Of a stretch of DNA of 64,000 nt, positions 33,530 to 44,759 are shown one piece after another. Where the stretch lies: the NCBI GenBank assembly GCA_033675265.1, contig JAUJYZ010000280.1:776001-840000 (forward strand), read 5' to 3'. The position numbers were made by a program, and so were the translations under genes. Below the pieces are notes generated by a model. It had not been told where the DNA came from and ran no database searches. It worked only from the letters and a program-made list of their open reading frames with translations. Numbering within the stretch: position 1 is the first letter of the stretch; every line of letters begins with the position of its first letter. The DNA is from Actinostola sp. cb2023. Taxonomy: Eukaryota > Cnidaria > Anthozoa > Actiniaria > Actinostolidae.

Positions 33530-35975
33530 GTAGAGTTACACATGACAGTAGTAAAGTTACACGCATGACAGTAGTAAAGTTACACATGACAGTAGTAAAG
33601 TCACAAAAGACAGTAGTAAAGCTACACATGACAGTAGTAAAGTCCCACATGACAGTAGTAAAGTTACACATGACAGTAGTAAAGTCCCACATGACAGTAG
33701 TAAAGTTACACATGACAGTAGTAAAGTTACACATGACAGTAGTAAAGTTAGACATGACAGTAGAAAAGTTACACATGACAGTAGTAAAGTTCCACATGAC
33801 AGTAGTAAAGCTACACATGACAGTAGTAAAGTTACACATGACAGTAGTAAGTTACACATGACAGTAGTAAAGTTAGACATGACAGTAGAAAAGTTACACA
33901 TGACAGTAGTAAAGCTACACATGACAGTAGTAAAGTTACGCATGACAGTAGTAAAGTCCCACATGACAGTAGTAAAGTTACACATGACAGTAGTAAAGCT
34001 ACACATGACAGTAGTAAAGTTACACATGACAGTAGTAAAGTCACGCATGACAGTAGTAAAGTCCCACATGACAGAGGTAAAGTTACACATGACAGTAGTA
34101 AAGTTACACATGACAGTAGTAAAGTCACGCATGACAGTAGTAAAGTCCCACATGACAGAGGTAAAGTTACACATGACAGTAGTAAAGTTACACATGACAG
34201 TAGTAAAGTCACGCATGACAGTAGTAAAGTCCCACATGACAGAGGTAAAGTTACACATGACAGTAGTAAAGTTACACATGACAGTAGTAAAGTTAGACAT
34301 GACAGTAGAAAAGTCCCACATGACAGTAGTAAAGTTACACATGACAGTAGTAAAGTTACACATGACAGTAGTAAAGTTAGACATGACAGTAGAAAAGTTA
34401 CACATGACAGTAGTAAAGTCCCACATGACAGTAGTAAAGTTACACATGACAGTAGTAAAGTCCCACATGACAGTAGTAAAGTTACACATGACAGTAGTAA
34501 AGTTACACATGACAGTAGTAAAGTTAGACATGACAGTAGAAAAGTTACACATGACAGTAGTAAAGTTCCACATGACAGTAGTAAAGCTACACATGACAGT
34601 AGTAAAGTTACACATGACAGTAGTAAAGTTACACATGACAGTAGTAAAGTTAGACATGACAGTAGAAAAGTTACACATGACAGTAGTAAAGCTACACATG
34701 ACAGTAGTAAAGTTACGCATGACAGTAGTAAAGTCCCACATGACAGTAGTAAAGTTACACATGACAGTAGTAAAGCTACACATGACAGTAGTAAAGTTAC
34801 ACATGACAGTAGTAAAGTCCCACATGACAGAGGTAAAGTTACACATGACAGTAGTAAAGTTACACATGACAGTAGTAAAGTCACGCATGACAGTAGTAAA
34901 GTCCCACATGACAGAGGTAAAGTTACACATGACAGTAGTAAAGTTACACATGACAGTAGTAAAGTCACGCATGACAGTAGTAAAGTCCCACATGACAGAG
35001 GTAAAGTTACACATGACAGTAGTAAAGTTAGACATGACAGTAGTAAAGTTAGACATGACAGTAGAAAAGTCCCACATGACAGTAGTAAAGTTACACATGA
35101 CAGTAGTAAAGTTACACATGACAGTAGTAAAGTTAGACATGACAGTAGAAAAGTTACACATGACAGTAGTAAAGTTACACATGACAGTAGTAAAGTTACA
35201 CATGACAGTAGTAAAGTTAGACATGACAGTAGAAAAGTTACACATGACAGTAGTAAAGTTACACATGACAGTAGTAAAGTCACGCATGACAGTAGTAAAG
35301 TCCCACATGACAGAGGTAAAGTTACACATGACATGCAGTAGTAAAGTTAGACATGACAGTAGTAAACTTATACATGACAGTAGTAAAGTTACACATGACA
35401 GTAGTAAAGTTACACATGACAGTAGTAAAGTTAGACATGACAGTAGAAAAGTTACACATGACAGTAGTAAAGTTACACATGACAGTAGTAAAGTCACGCA
35501 TGACAGTAGTAAAGTCCCACATGACAGAGGTAAAGTTACACATGACATGCAGTAGTAAAGTTAGACATGACAGTAGTAAACTTATACATGACAGTAGTAA
35601 AGTTACACATGACAGTAGTAAAGTTACACATGACAGTAGTAAAGTTATACATGACAGTAGTAAAGTTATACATGACAGTAGTAAAGTCCCACATGACAGT
35701 AGTAAAGTTACACATGACAGTAGTAAAGTTCCACATGACAGTAGTAAAGCTACACATGACAGTAGTAAAGTTCCACATGACAGTAGTAAAGTTCCACATG
35801 ACAGTAGTAAAGTTCTACATGACAGTAGTAAAGTTAGACATGACAGTAGTAAAGTTCCACATGACAGTAGTAAAGTTCCACATGACAGTAGTAAAGTTCC
35901 ACATGACAGTAGTAAAGTTAGACATGACAGTAGTAAAGTTCCACATGACAGTAGTAAAGTTAGACATGACAGTAG
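33530..35975. repeat. 21-bp array, right arm of the foldback element
   Basis: About 116 units of ACATGACAGTAGTAAAGTTA(C), complementary to the left-arm array. Longer than the left by a factor of almost three, with higher-order blocks (for example the series with GACAGAGGTAAAG units repeated at 34,070-34,240 and 34,810-35,000). Long open frames on both strands are an artefact of the period. Confidence 0.95.
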
Positions 35976-37315
35976 CCAGAGTCCCACATACGATTAGTGC
36001 ACGCGAAGCTGGATAGCCTGCGAACAGGCTCTCTAAGGGGAGGGGAAAGGGGAAGCTTGACAGTTGTAAACTGTTTTTGAGGGGAAAAAATGTCTTGAAT
36101 TTATTTGAAGATAGAAAAATTAGATTGACAATTGATTTGAGAATTTTGAAACAAACGGCGCGCCATAAGTGCTTGACATTCGTGTCACACGAACTGAAGG
36201 AATTCGATTAATCCTTAGAACTGTCGTAATTAAATAGATTATCAAAACGCTGTATATTGAGGGTATGATAACTGCATGTATTGTGTGTGGTTTTGGCCGT
36301 GAATAAAGCCGCATCTAAACGAACAAGTTTTCCTTGACAAGTTTTCCTTGATAAGGTAAAATTGACAATTTTTTGTCATCTACACGAGCAAGTTTTCCTT
36401 GACAAGGAAAAATTGGCCGATGTTTTTGTCGTCTACACGAGTAAGTCTTCCTTATCAAGGAAAACTTGTCAAGGAAAATTTGCTCGTGTAGAGACACGTA
36501 CATGTGAGCCGAAAGGGATTATGGGAACTGACGGTATCTGATAATCACGAACGTGTAGAATCACACGAAAACATATTTCTTGAAATCAACAATTATGTCA
36601 CAAACAACCAATGAACTTAGTTAGAAATCCTGGTGAAGAATTGTGGACAACAAAATGATATCTTCAGTGAATAAAAAGGCTTTACCAAAACCACAGGAAG
36701 CCCAAGCTCTGTTCTTGTGGCCGTTATAAAGAAATATATGTGAAAATATATAAACTGCATTTTTGAGAGTAATCTAAAAGTAAAAGCTTTGAAACTCACA
36801 TGGAGTGTTGCTTGTTGTGTTCTTTTGTCCTGGTAGCGGTTTCAGCTCACTTGGACCACTTTTAGTCCCCTTTAGCTGCCGATCTGTTCCCCCACATACA
36901 TTTCTTTATAACAGCCACAAGAACAAAGCTTGGGCTTCCTGTGCCAAAAAGCGGTTTTTACTTCGGCTGGGAGCGCCGCGGACAAAAACTGCTAGAGGCA
37001 TATTTTTTTCTGTGTAATTCTATTATGTGAGGGCCACCAGTTTATACTATTCGTCCCAGTAAACTGCGACACAGTCGATTTTTTTATCGCATTCGTAGCG
37101 TCTGTGTTTGTAACCGCAATTCCACTTCAAGTTTTTGACACCACGTCAAAGGAATTTGCCAGAACTTATTAGATTTTTTTTTCAATGACTCAGTTCATGT
37201 CGTTCAATCTGGCACTCGGATCTGAGCGGCACATTGGTCGGCCACAAACATATCTCGAAATATTGTTATTTGAAGAAATGGTCTTGGGAAAAAGTTTGAT
37301 AACATTCCTATATCA

Positions 37316-37717
37316 ATTGGCCATTACAAAAAAGAGCAGGGGACTGGGACCAAGTCCGTAAAACTAACTCAATAAGAAACTAGCAAAAGTGGGCATCATT
37401 TTCTTACAGAGCAGATCAAACTTAGCTAATCTGGAAAGTTTGGTGAACTTTGGCTTAATATTGACGATGCTAGAAGGCATCAAAGATGTACATTTTCCCA
37501 TACAAACTCTTTATTTTTTAACGTTGTCTACCCAAACCATACATTCACTGTAAGTTTCAAAAGTTTATAATTCCGACAGAATTCACTCAAATCACATCAA
37601 ACTTTGCACATATGAAAATTTCAACATGTTGTTTCATGTCATAAACTTAATTTCGTAATTACATTAATTATAATAAACTCATTCCCAGTCCCCTGCTCTA
37701 TTTTGGAATGGCCAATA
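37316..37717. mobile_element. MITE with AGCAGGGGACTGGGA ends
   Basis: Left TTGGCCATTACAAAAAAGAG followed by CAGGGGACTGGGACC; right complement CCCAGTCCCCTGCTCTATTT then TGGAATGGCCAA. About 400 bp. Confidence 0.7.
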
Positions 37718-38026
37718 GGATGACGATCTGTGATACTAGTGTATTACCTTTTGTTACGTCAATATAGAAGCAATAGTCAATTCAAACCTCATATACGAAG
37801 TAAAAACCACTTACATAATCATTTATTTTAACTATAATGACTCCACACTCCTATACTGTCGATAGTAAACTCTTACAAGGTTTACTGGAAAAAAAAGGCA
37901 TGATAGTGACTACCCTGTGGTCATATAGATAGTCATTAGAGACACTGATTAGATATTGTATGACAAAGACTTTGTTTATCAACAGAAAAAGTTCAGATTT
38001 ACTGTAAGACTCTAAGATATAGTTTA

Positions 38027-38489
38027 AAGTGCCTATAACCCCTGTGAGATTGTTTTAAAAATCTATTCAATATAAGCTGAATAGAGTTGGTGGGTTCAGT
38101 ATTTTGTGATTTGAACCGTGCGTTTATGAGTTATAGAGGTTTGAAATCTCAATATGCAAATTTGATGACGTCTACTAAGGAATTTGCCATAACTTATTTA
38201 GACTTTTTCAAGAAGAACTTAATTTTTAAAATGGGGGAAAAAGTTATAAAATCATTTATAAAGACTGTGAAAATATTCTGTAAGTTTTCAAATGTCAATA
38301 ATCAGCACAAGCGCGTTTTTGTATAATAAATGTTCCTTAGTAGACGTCATCAAATTTGCATATTGAGATTTCAAACCTCTATAACTCATCCCCGCAAGGT
38401 TCAAATCACAAAATACTGAACCCACCAACTATTCAGCTTATATATTGAATAGATTTTTAAAACAATCTCACAGGGGTGATAGGCACTTT
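38027..38489. mobile_element. Foldback MITE with ~150-bp arms
   Basis: Arms start AAAGTGCCTATAACCCCTGT and run about 150 bp each, almost meeting in the middle, including TTTGAAATCTCAATATGCAA and complement. TTTAAA occurs at both ends. A half copy is near 53,390-53,480 and 53,860. Confidence 0.8.
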
Positions 38490-39027
38490 AAAACTAGTCC
38501 TCCTGAGGACACTAGGAAGGTTTTCAATTAACGTAAATCGAGCCCGGGTAGTAACGACTGCGGGGCAGGTAAAACACATATCAATGACTCAGTTCATGTC
38601 GTTCAATCTGGCACTCGGATCTTTTATGGTAGCACGCAGCATGATAAGATTCGTGACAACACTGATCGATATTGGCCTAACGCGTTCCATTGGAAACCAC
38701 TCAATAGTTTATGTATTGGAATGTCCTTATTAGCAGATTGATAGATAACGGGAAGTGACGTAATAGCACGATATAACGATGTTATTAAGCACGAAACCAC
38801 AATCATAACGTTAGTTCGACTCATGCTTGGTGGAGATCGTATTTGAGAATAACTCAAGACTCTCTGTGGCGGTAAAGCATTGATAGAATTCAAAATACTT
38901 TTATGTTCTTTCGTTCATTCGATGAAGATGATTTCTGAAAGTGGAGTAACTTTTATCAAGACTTCGTCACGAGTCACCAAAGAGGAAACAGACGAGCCAC
39001 ACAAGTTTAAAAAGAGCCCGTAGACGC

Positions 39028-39447
39028 ATGGTTCCTATTGATCTCTTATCACAAGACTTTTCACTTGCCATGGATACGGAGATCGTCGTCAATCGACTGC
39101 GCAATATGCTGAAAGACTGCAACATCGATGAGATTACATCGTCAGGCGTGACGGCGCTCACGCAAAGCGCGCTCGATGGGAGACTGGAAAGTGTGAAACT
39201 TCTAATTGAACTTGGCGCTAACGTGAACAGAAAGGATAGGTTTGGATGGACGGCGTTGCACTATGCCGTAAGCGAAGGGTACGAGAACATTTGCCAGTGT
39301 CTGCTACAAGAAGGCGCGAATGCCCGCGCTAGAAACAAACAGGGGGAATTTCCTGTTGAACTGGCGGACGACGAGAAGATTGCAAGGCTTATGCTTGATG
39401 CAACGATCAACATGAACAAACTTCCCCATATAACAAACGTTATATAA
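39028..39447 (+). CDS. PPP1R27: Ankyrin-repeat protein like protein phosphatase 1 regulatory subunit 27
   Basis: 139 residues from the chosen Met. Two clear ankyrin repeats: TALTQSALDGRLESVKLLIE at about 43-62, and TALHYAVSEGYENICQCLLQ at about 75-94, each followed by a GAN(V/A) turn. The pattern SSGVTAL...SVKLLIELGANVN...GWTALHYA...GEFPVEL matches vertebrate PPP1R27 (DYSFIP1, about 154 residues), a small protein phosphatase 1 inhibitor, and the first MYPT repeats. The vertebrate protein has a PP1-docking RVxF-type stretch N-terminal to the repeats; I do not see a clear one here, and the frame is open a little upstream (RARRRM), so a 5' exon may be missing. Stop TAA at 39,445; AATAAA signals near 39,880. 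Confidence 0.7.
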   Translation: MVPIDLLSQDFSLAMDTEIVVNRLRNMLKDCNIDEITSSGVTALTQSALDGRLESVKLLIELGANVNRKDRFGWTALHYAVSEGYENICQCLLQEGANARARNKQGEFPVELADDEKIARLMLDATINMNKLPHITNVI

Positions 39448-39515
39448 AACATATCAGAATGACTCGCATTGCGCAGTTTAAGAAGTCAGTGGCATACTTG
39501 TGGATTTTAGAGTAG

Positions 39516-39624
39516 TTTTAGTGGGAAAGTTACGGTTCGTGCCTTGCCGCTTCTGCACGCTTTTTGATTGGTTCAGAAAGGAAGCCATTTGTGTGTCACG
39601 GTACCGTAGGTTTCCCACTCATAC
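39516..39624. mobile_element. Short MITE, GTGGGAAAGTTACGG family
   Basis: Left AGTGGGAAAGTTACGGTTCG, right CGGTACCGTAGGTTTCCCAC. Same family as 44,500-44,678; a half is at 62,307-62,335. Confidence 0.7.
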
Positions 39625-41788
39625 GAAAACCCTTTGCCTTCGTTTGTGTTACTATAAGATTGATCAAATCAAGCAGGTAACCAAGACATAATGTTAATCC
39701 ACTGCTAATATTCTGAACCACGTGTACATCTTTTTTAAAGCCAGTAACTTTTGTATGCAAATATACTAAAATAATTATTTATTAGAAATAGGCAATGCAG
39801 ATTGAAGAGAAGTTTTACTGAATGATGTGTTAAAGATCAAAGTTATATAAATTAATGTGAAACTATTTTATATAAAAATAAATAAAAATATGCATTTCAG
39901 ATATAGTTTACGAGTTGAAATCACAGAGATTATGTCTTTATTTAAAGATGGTGACACATAATAGACAATACTAATAAACTCGTGGCCCTCAAATAAATGT
40001 AAATACAAAGAAATACGCAAAAAGACAAATAAATGTAGCATAAGTTGCTCAGCTTATCAAATGACGCGCTTCTCTTTGGTGTTCTATCTGCAGCCGCGCT
40101 GGCGCAGACGTGGCGGCGTTTAGAAAATAGAAAAAAAGACTGTTAAAAAAATGAAATGAAATTTATCTAGTTAAAAAAGAATGTTTTATTCAGGAGTTCA
40201 AAATTCCACGGCAATAGTTTTTTAACAGTGTTGATGGTCCAAATCTGTACGTGATGGCTTAAAGGCGAAGTAAGATTCAATTCACATCCGCACTGGCAGA
40301 AAAGCAGAAGATCGTCATCGGTGCTCACTGTGCAATGTCGATGGAAGTGTTGTCAGTGTTAATCCGGCCTAATTAACGTTACGCGACTCACTGGAAGCCA
40401 AATCATCGAGGAAACGAATTTTCTACAATTCCTGCAAAGATATGTTGTTGAAACTGCTGTCAGCTTCACTGCTATCCAGGATTAGTAGATCAACTAGCAT
40501 ACTATCACGAATACTGCAATCTAATTGGCTAACGTACTCACTATCTATTGCGTGATAGATAGTGAGAATCGAAAAAAGCCGGCGTTTTGAACAAAAACAA
40601 AGCAAAAAATCAATAAATATTGGTATCAATTCGTTCTCGTTTTCTATATGAGTTCAAATAGTCAACTCGCCGCTACGCGCTTCGTTGACTATTGACTCAT
40701 AGAAAACTCGAACTCGTAGTCTAACACATGCACACACACACTATATATATCATATAGTTATTTATAATGTATTATTATTATTATATATTATTATTATTAT
40801 TTTATATCTCTAGTGATATGATGAGTAACCTTTACAGATTAAAGATTTAGATTTAGAACCCCATTGATCTCGTATTGACGTTACGAGGGATTGTCATCAT
40901 TAGACTGAATAAGCCTGAGTATCTGGGAGCTAATTAATCTATTGTAAGATTGCCGACTAGATATTCAGATATTAGTTGTGTTGTGGTACCGAAACGATGG
41001 AAAACAGTCAGTATGTGTTGTTGGGCTAAAATAATAGAGGTTGGTGTGCCGCTAACATACCAAACAGAGTCTTCCGTTTTACCTCCTCCCCCGAGGTAAA
41101 AAGAAGACTCTCTGCTCGCAGGGCAACCAAAACCCGACACTATTAGAATCATCAGTAATCCGGCTTAAAATCATGACCCTTTTTGAATCCATAGCAATAA
41201 ACTACTCTATTTAAGGATAGGATATTTTCAGAGTGAAAATACAAACTTTTATGTACTATTCTAGCAACCAGGAGCTCGAAAACTCTACTTCATTCATGTA
41301 GCGCTTTTATATGGGATGAGTACTCCACCCACCCCTCCCCCGGTACGAATCGGATGGAGTCAGGTAAAACCGTGTGGCACTGCACGACCCACGTAATCTC
41401 CTTGAAAACCAAACACGTACCTGTTGTCACGTGGATGTGATAAGCACACGAGATGAAACGATAAACACGAGAATCAAATCTTTAATCCCCGCGATGGATA
41501 TAATCTACTATCCATCAACGCACCTATCGGTTCAATTGATCCCTTCCTTTTACTCATTAAAATGACTGTAGCCGTCTTGTCGGTATATCTTCATCATTTT
41601 CAATAAGGAGGAACCGCTTATTCGAGGAGGTGCGCTTATTTCAAATTTCGTGTTCAAGGGAGGGGGGGAGGGGGGGAGGGGGGCTTAATCGAGTGGGGGC
41701 GCTTAATCGAGTGGGCGCACGGTATATCAAATCCTTCCCCTCCCCTCCCCCCTTACATCTTCCCCAAACCGCTGGCCACGCAAGATGG

Positions 41789-42515
41789 AATAAGCCAAGT
41801 CAGAGTTTAAGGATTACCGTGACCTGGAACCGAATCGGGATAAAATGTGTCCGAAGTGACTTTTGGGAACAGTTATCTCTTGTATTTTTGCCGTCGTTTT
41901 CTAGGAGCAATTTTCATCTCTTAGAATACGATTTTTGCCGAGAAAATACTCCAAGGTATGCATAAAGGTCTTCTTAATTCAACCTCATGTGTGATTTGTT
42001 AATCAAATTCTATTTTACGATAAAAATGCCCTTCGTTATACACGTAGTCGGGACGTAGTGAAGACGTGACTACGGCCCCAAAACACAACTTTTTTGATAC
42101 TTTTTTGAGACAACTAATAGCACAAAGTGATAAACAACTCATAATCTTTATTATTTTCTGCAAAAATTGCCAAGAATCGACACAAAGAATTTTAAAAGCG
42201 AAATCCAAACGTTGTGATCAGTTGACACAGGAAGCCCAATCCGCTTCGAGATTGGTAAGCTTGTGGGCGATTTCAAACTACGTTTTTCAGTGGATATCGC
42301 GAAAACTAAACATATAAGCGCTGTTAGAGTTAGCTTGCAGTTGTATGTGACTAGTAAACCACAAATAATTTATTACCGTAAAAAGTAGTGTAAAATGCTC
42401 CTAGAAAACTCGGCAAAAATACAAGAGACATGGGAGAAAAATTCACTTCGGACACATTTTATCCCGAATTCGTTACCAGGCCGCGCGCGCCCCTTAAACT
42501 CTGACTTGGCTTATT
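41789..42515. mobile_element. TIR element, ~725 bp
   Basis: Ends AATAAGCCAAGTCAGAGTTT and complement, with arms of about 120 bp that include GATAAAATGTGTCCGAAGTG and GTATTTTTGCCG. Interior without ORF of note. Confidence 0.8.
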
Positions 42516-42640
42516 GTTAATTGTGTTTTCGTACGTACGGATATTTACTTGGTTGTCACGCCAAACGTGTTGACCTGGGATGGCAAACCCTTTCTGTGGG
42601 ACAGTTATAGAGGTATTGATAATCGTCGTTTGGGTACTGC

Positions 42641-42838
42641 AATAGACCTCTTTAGCTTCGTATGTAAATTGCCCATTTCAGATCATGTGATGTAAACATG
42701 GTGTTCTCTGGAGAATTAGTCCTTTCAATATGAACGAATAAATTTCAGAAATATAAAGAAACAATTCTCCAGAGAATATCATGTTTACATCACATGGTTT
42801 GAAATGGGCAATTTGCATACAAGCTAAAGAGGTCTATT
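42641..42838. mobile_element. Foldback MITE, ~198 bp
   Basis: Ends AATAGACCTCTTTAGCTT and complement; arms continue through AAATTGCCCATTTC and ATGTAAACAT to near the centre. Possible TA target site. Confidence 0.8.
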
Positions 42839-43067
42839 GACTAGCATATTAGTATACTGCAAGTGTCTCGAATTGACTAGAATTTTCGATACTAATTTCT
42901 CGTCTAATCAAGAGAATGTCATTAAAAGCCAGTGCAAGAGAGCTCGTTATTTCACGCACTGTTATATGAGATTGGCGAAAACTAAACGTTACGACCTGTA
43001 CCCATCTGTCAGTGAAGTATGGAGCCCACACCGCAGCATTACCGTACCCTCTTGTGTAAACTTAACG

Positions 43068-44480
43068 TAAGTATATACTACCTTACCCACACACCTAACA
43101 CGCCATTACGATAGGCGTAACCACCCCACCCTTTCTGAGGGAGAATACATACATTATATACTACCTTACACACCCACCTAACACGCCATTACGATAGGCG
43201 TAACCACCCCACCCTTTCTGTGGGAGAATACATACATTATATACTACTTTACCCACACACCTAACACGCCATTACGATAGGCGTAACCACCCCACCCTTT
43301 CTGTGGGAGAATACATACATTATATACTACCTTACCCACACACCTAACACGTCATTACGATAGGCGTAACCACCCCACCCTTTCTGTGGGAGAATACATA
43401 CATTCATATACTACCTTACCCACACACCTAACACGTCATTACGATAGGCGTAACCACCCCACCCTTTCTGTGGGAGAATACATACATTATATACTACCTT
43501 ACCACACACACCTAACACGCCATTACGATAGGCGTAACCACCCCACCCTTTCTGTGGGAGAATACATACATTATATACTACCTTACCCACACACCTAACA
43601 CGTCATTACGATAGGCGTAACCACCCCACCCTTTCTGTGGGAGAATACATACATTCATATACTACCTTACCCACACACCTAACACGTCATTACGATAGGC
43701 GTAACCACCCCACCCTTTCTGTGGGAGAATACATACATTATATACTACCTTACCCACACACCTAACACGTCATTACGATAGGCGTAACCACCCCACCCTT
43801 TCTGTGGGAGAATACATACATTATATACTACCTTACCCACACACCTAACACGTCATTACGATAGGCGTAACCACCCCACCCTTTCTGTGGGAGAACACAT
43901 ACATTATATACTACCTTACCCACACACCTAACACGCCATTACGATAGGCGTAACCACCCCACCCTTTCTGTGGGAGAATACATACATTATATACTACCTT
44001 ACCCCACACACCTAACACGCCATTACGATAGGCGTAACCACCCCACCCTTTCTGTGGGAGAATACATACATTATATACTACCTTACCACACACACCTAAC
44101 ACGCCATTACGATAGGCGTAACCACCCCACCCTTTCTGTGGGAGAACACATACATTATATACTACCTTACCCACACACCTAACACGCCATTACGATAGGC
44201 GTAACCACCCCACCCTTTCTGTGGGAGAATACATACATTATATACTACCTTACCCACACACCTAACACGCCATTACGATAGGCGTAACCACCCCACCCTT
44301 TCTGTGGGAGAATTCATACATTATATACTACCTTACACACCCACCTAATACACTTCTAGTCCAATGCCATTACGTAACCATCCCCTTCTGTGGGAGAACA
44401 CATACATTATATACTACCTTACCCACACACCTAACACACTTCTATAGTCCAACGCCATTACGATAGACGTAACCACCCCA
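43068..44480. repeat. 83-bp satellite, ~17 copies
   Basis: Unit TACTACCTTACCCACACACC, TAACACGCCATTACGATAGG, CGTAACCACCCCACCCTTTC, TGTGGGAGAATACATACATT. The last two units are diverged and contain an ACTTCTAGTCCA insertion, as expected at an array edge. Confidence 0.93.
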
Positions 44481-44499
44481 CCCTTCCTATGGAAGAAAC

Positions 44500-44678
44500 G
44501 TATGAGTGGGAAACCTACAGCACGGAGTTACGGTTACGGTACGGAATCGAAGACATCTATTCAACCAATCACAGCGCGCAAAATCATTGCTCAACCAATC
44601 AGAATGCTTAGACACGACACGGTGACGGCACGGTACCATCACCGCACGAACCGTACCGTAACTACTTCCCACTCATAC
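44500..44678. mobile_element. Short MITE downstream of TKFC
   Basis: Ends GTATGAGTGGGAA and TTCCCACTCATAC with inner GGTTACGGTACGG / CCGTACCGTAACT arms. It lies about 80 bp beyond the TKFC stop codon and may contribute 3' UTR sequence. Confidence 0.75.
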
Positions 44679-44759
44679 AAACACGACTCTATATATACTA
44701 CCTTCACAAGTTCATGCATGCATGTATCGATTCCTCTACACATTTCACTGTCTGTGTTC

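Larger units (their letters stand above)
25127..36166. mobile_element. 11-kb foldback-type DNA transposon
   Basis: Flanked by a perfect 8-bp direct repeat AAGTGCTT (25,119-25,126 and 36,167-36,174). The ends are inverted: ATGGCGCGCCGTTTGTTTCA at the left and its complement at the right. About 190 bp of unique terminal sequence per side is followed by arrays of a 21-bp repeat in opposite orientation. Inside are an integrase-like ORF, a TTAA MITE, and two opposed 65-bp arrays meeting near 30,786. Long inverted arms of tandem repeats are known from Drosophila FB and sea urchin TU elements; 8-bp duplications occur in hAT, P and TU elements. Superfamily undecided. Confidence 0.88.
36175..39027. 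other. Cluster of small inverted-repeat elements
   Basis: Holds four MITE-like units listed separately or here: 36,315-36,500 (AAGTTTTCCTTGACAAGG in both directions), 36,690-36,946 (CACAGGAAGCCCAAGCTCTG / complement), 37,316-37,717 and 38,027-38,489. No protein gene recognised before 39,028. Confidence 0.55.
39448..43067. other. Intergenic region rich in MITEs
   Basis: Contains elements at 39,516-39,624, 41,789-42,515 and 42,641-42,838, an inverted CTCGTTCTCGTTTTCTATAT / complement pair near 40,630-40,710, and (TTA)n near 40,770-40,800. G-rich run at 41,660-41,680. No gene recognised. Confidence 0.5.

Noticed and set aside
33557..35548. Open frame of 663 codons on the minus strand and 565 codons on the plus strand in the same DNA
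   Set aside because: The DNA is a 21-bp tandem repeat; a period divisible by three without a stop stays open on both strands. Composition is only a seven-residue repeat and both strands are equally open.
37183..38622. LTR retrotransposon bounded by the 41-bp direct repeat
   Set aside because: Repeat too short for LTRs, no TG...CA ends, primer site or reverse transcriptase between.
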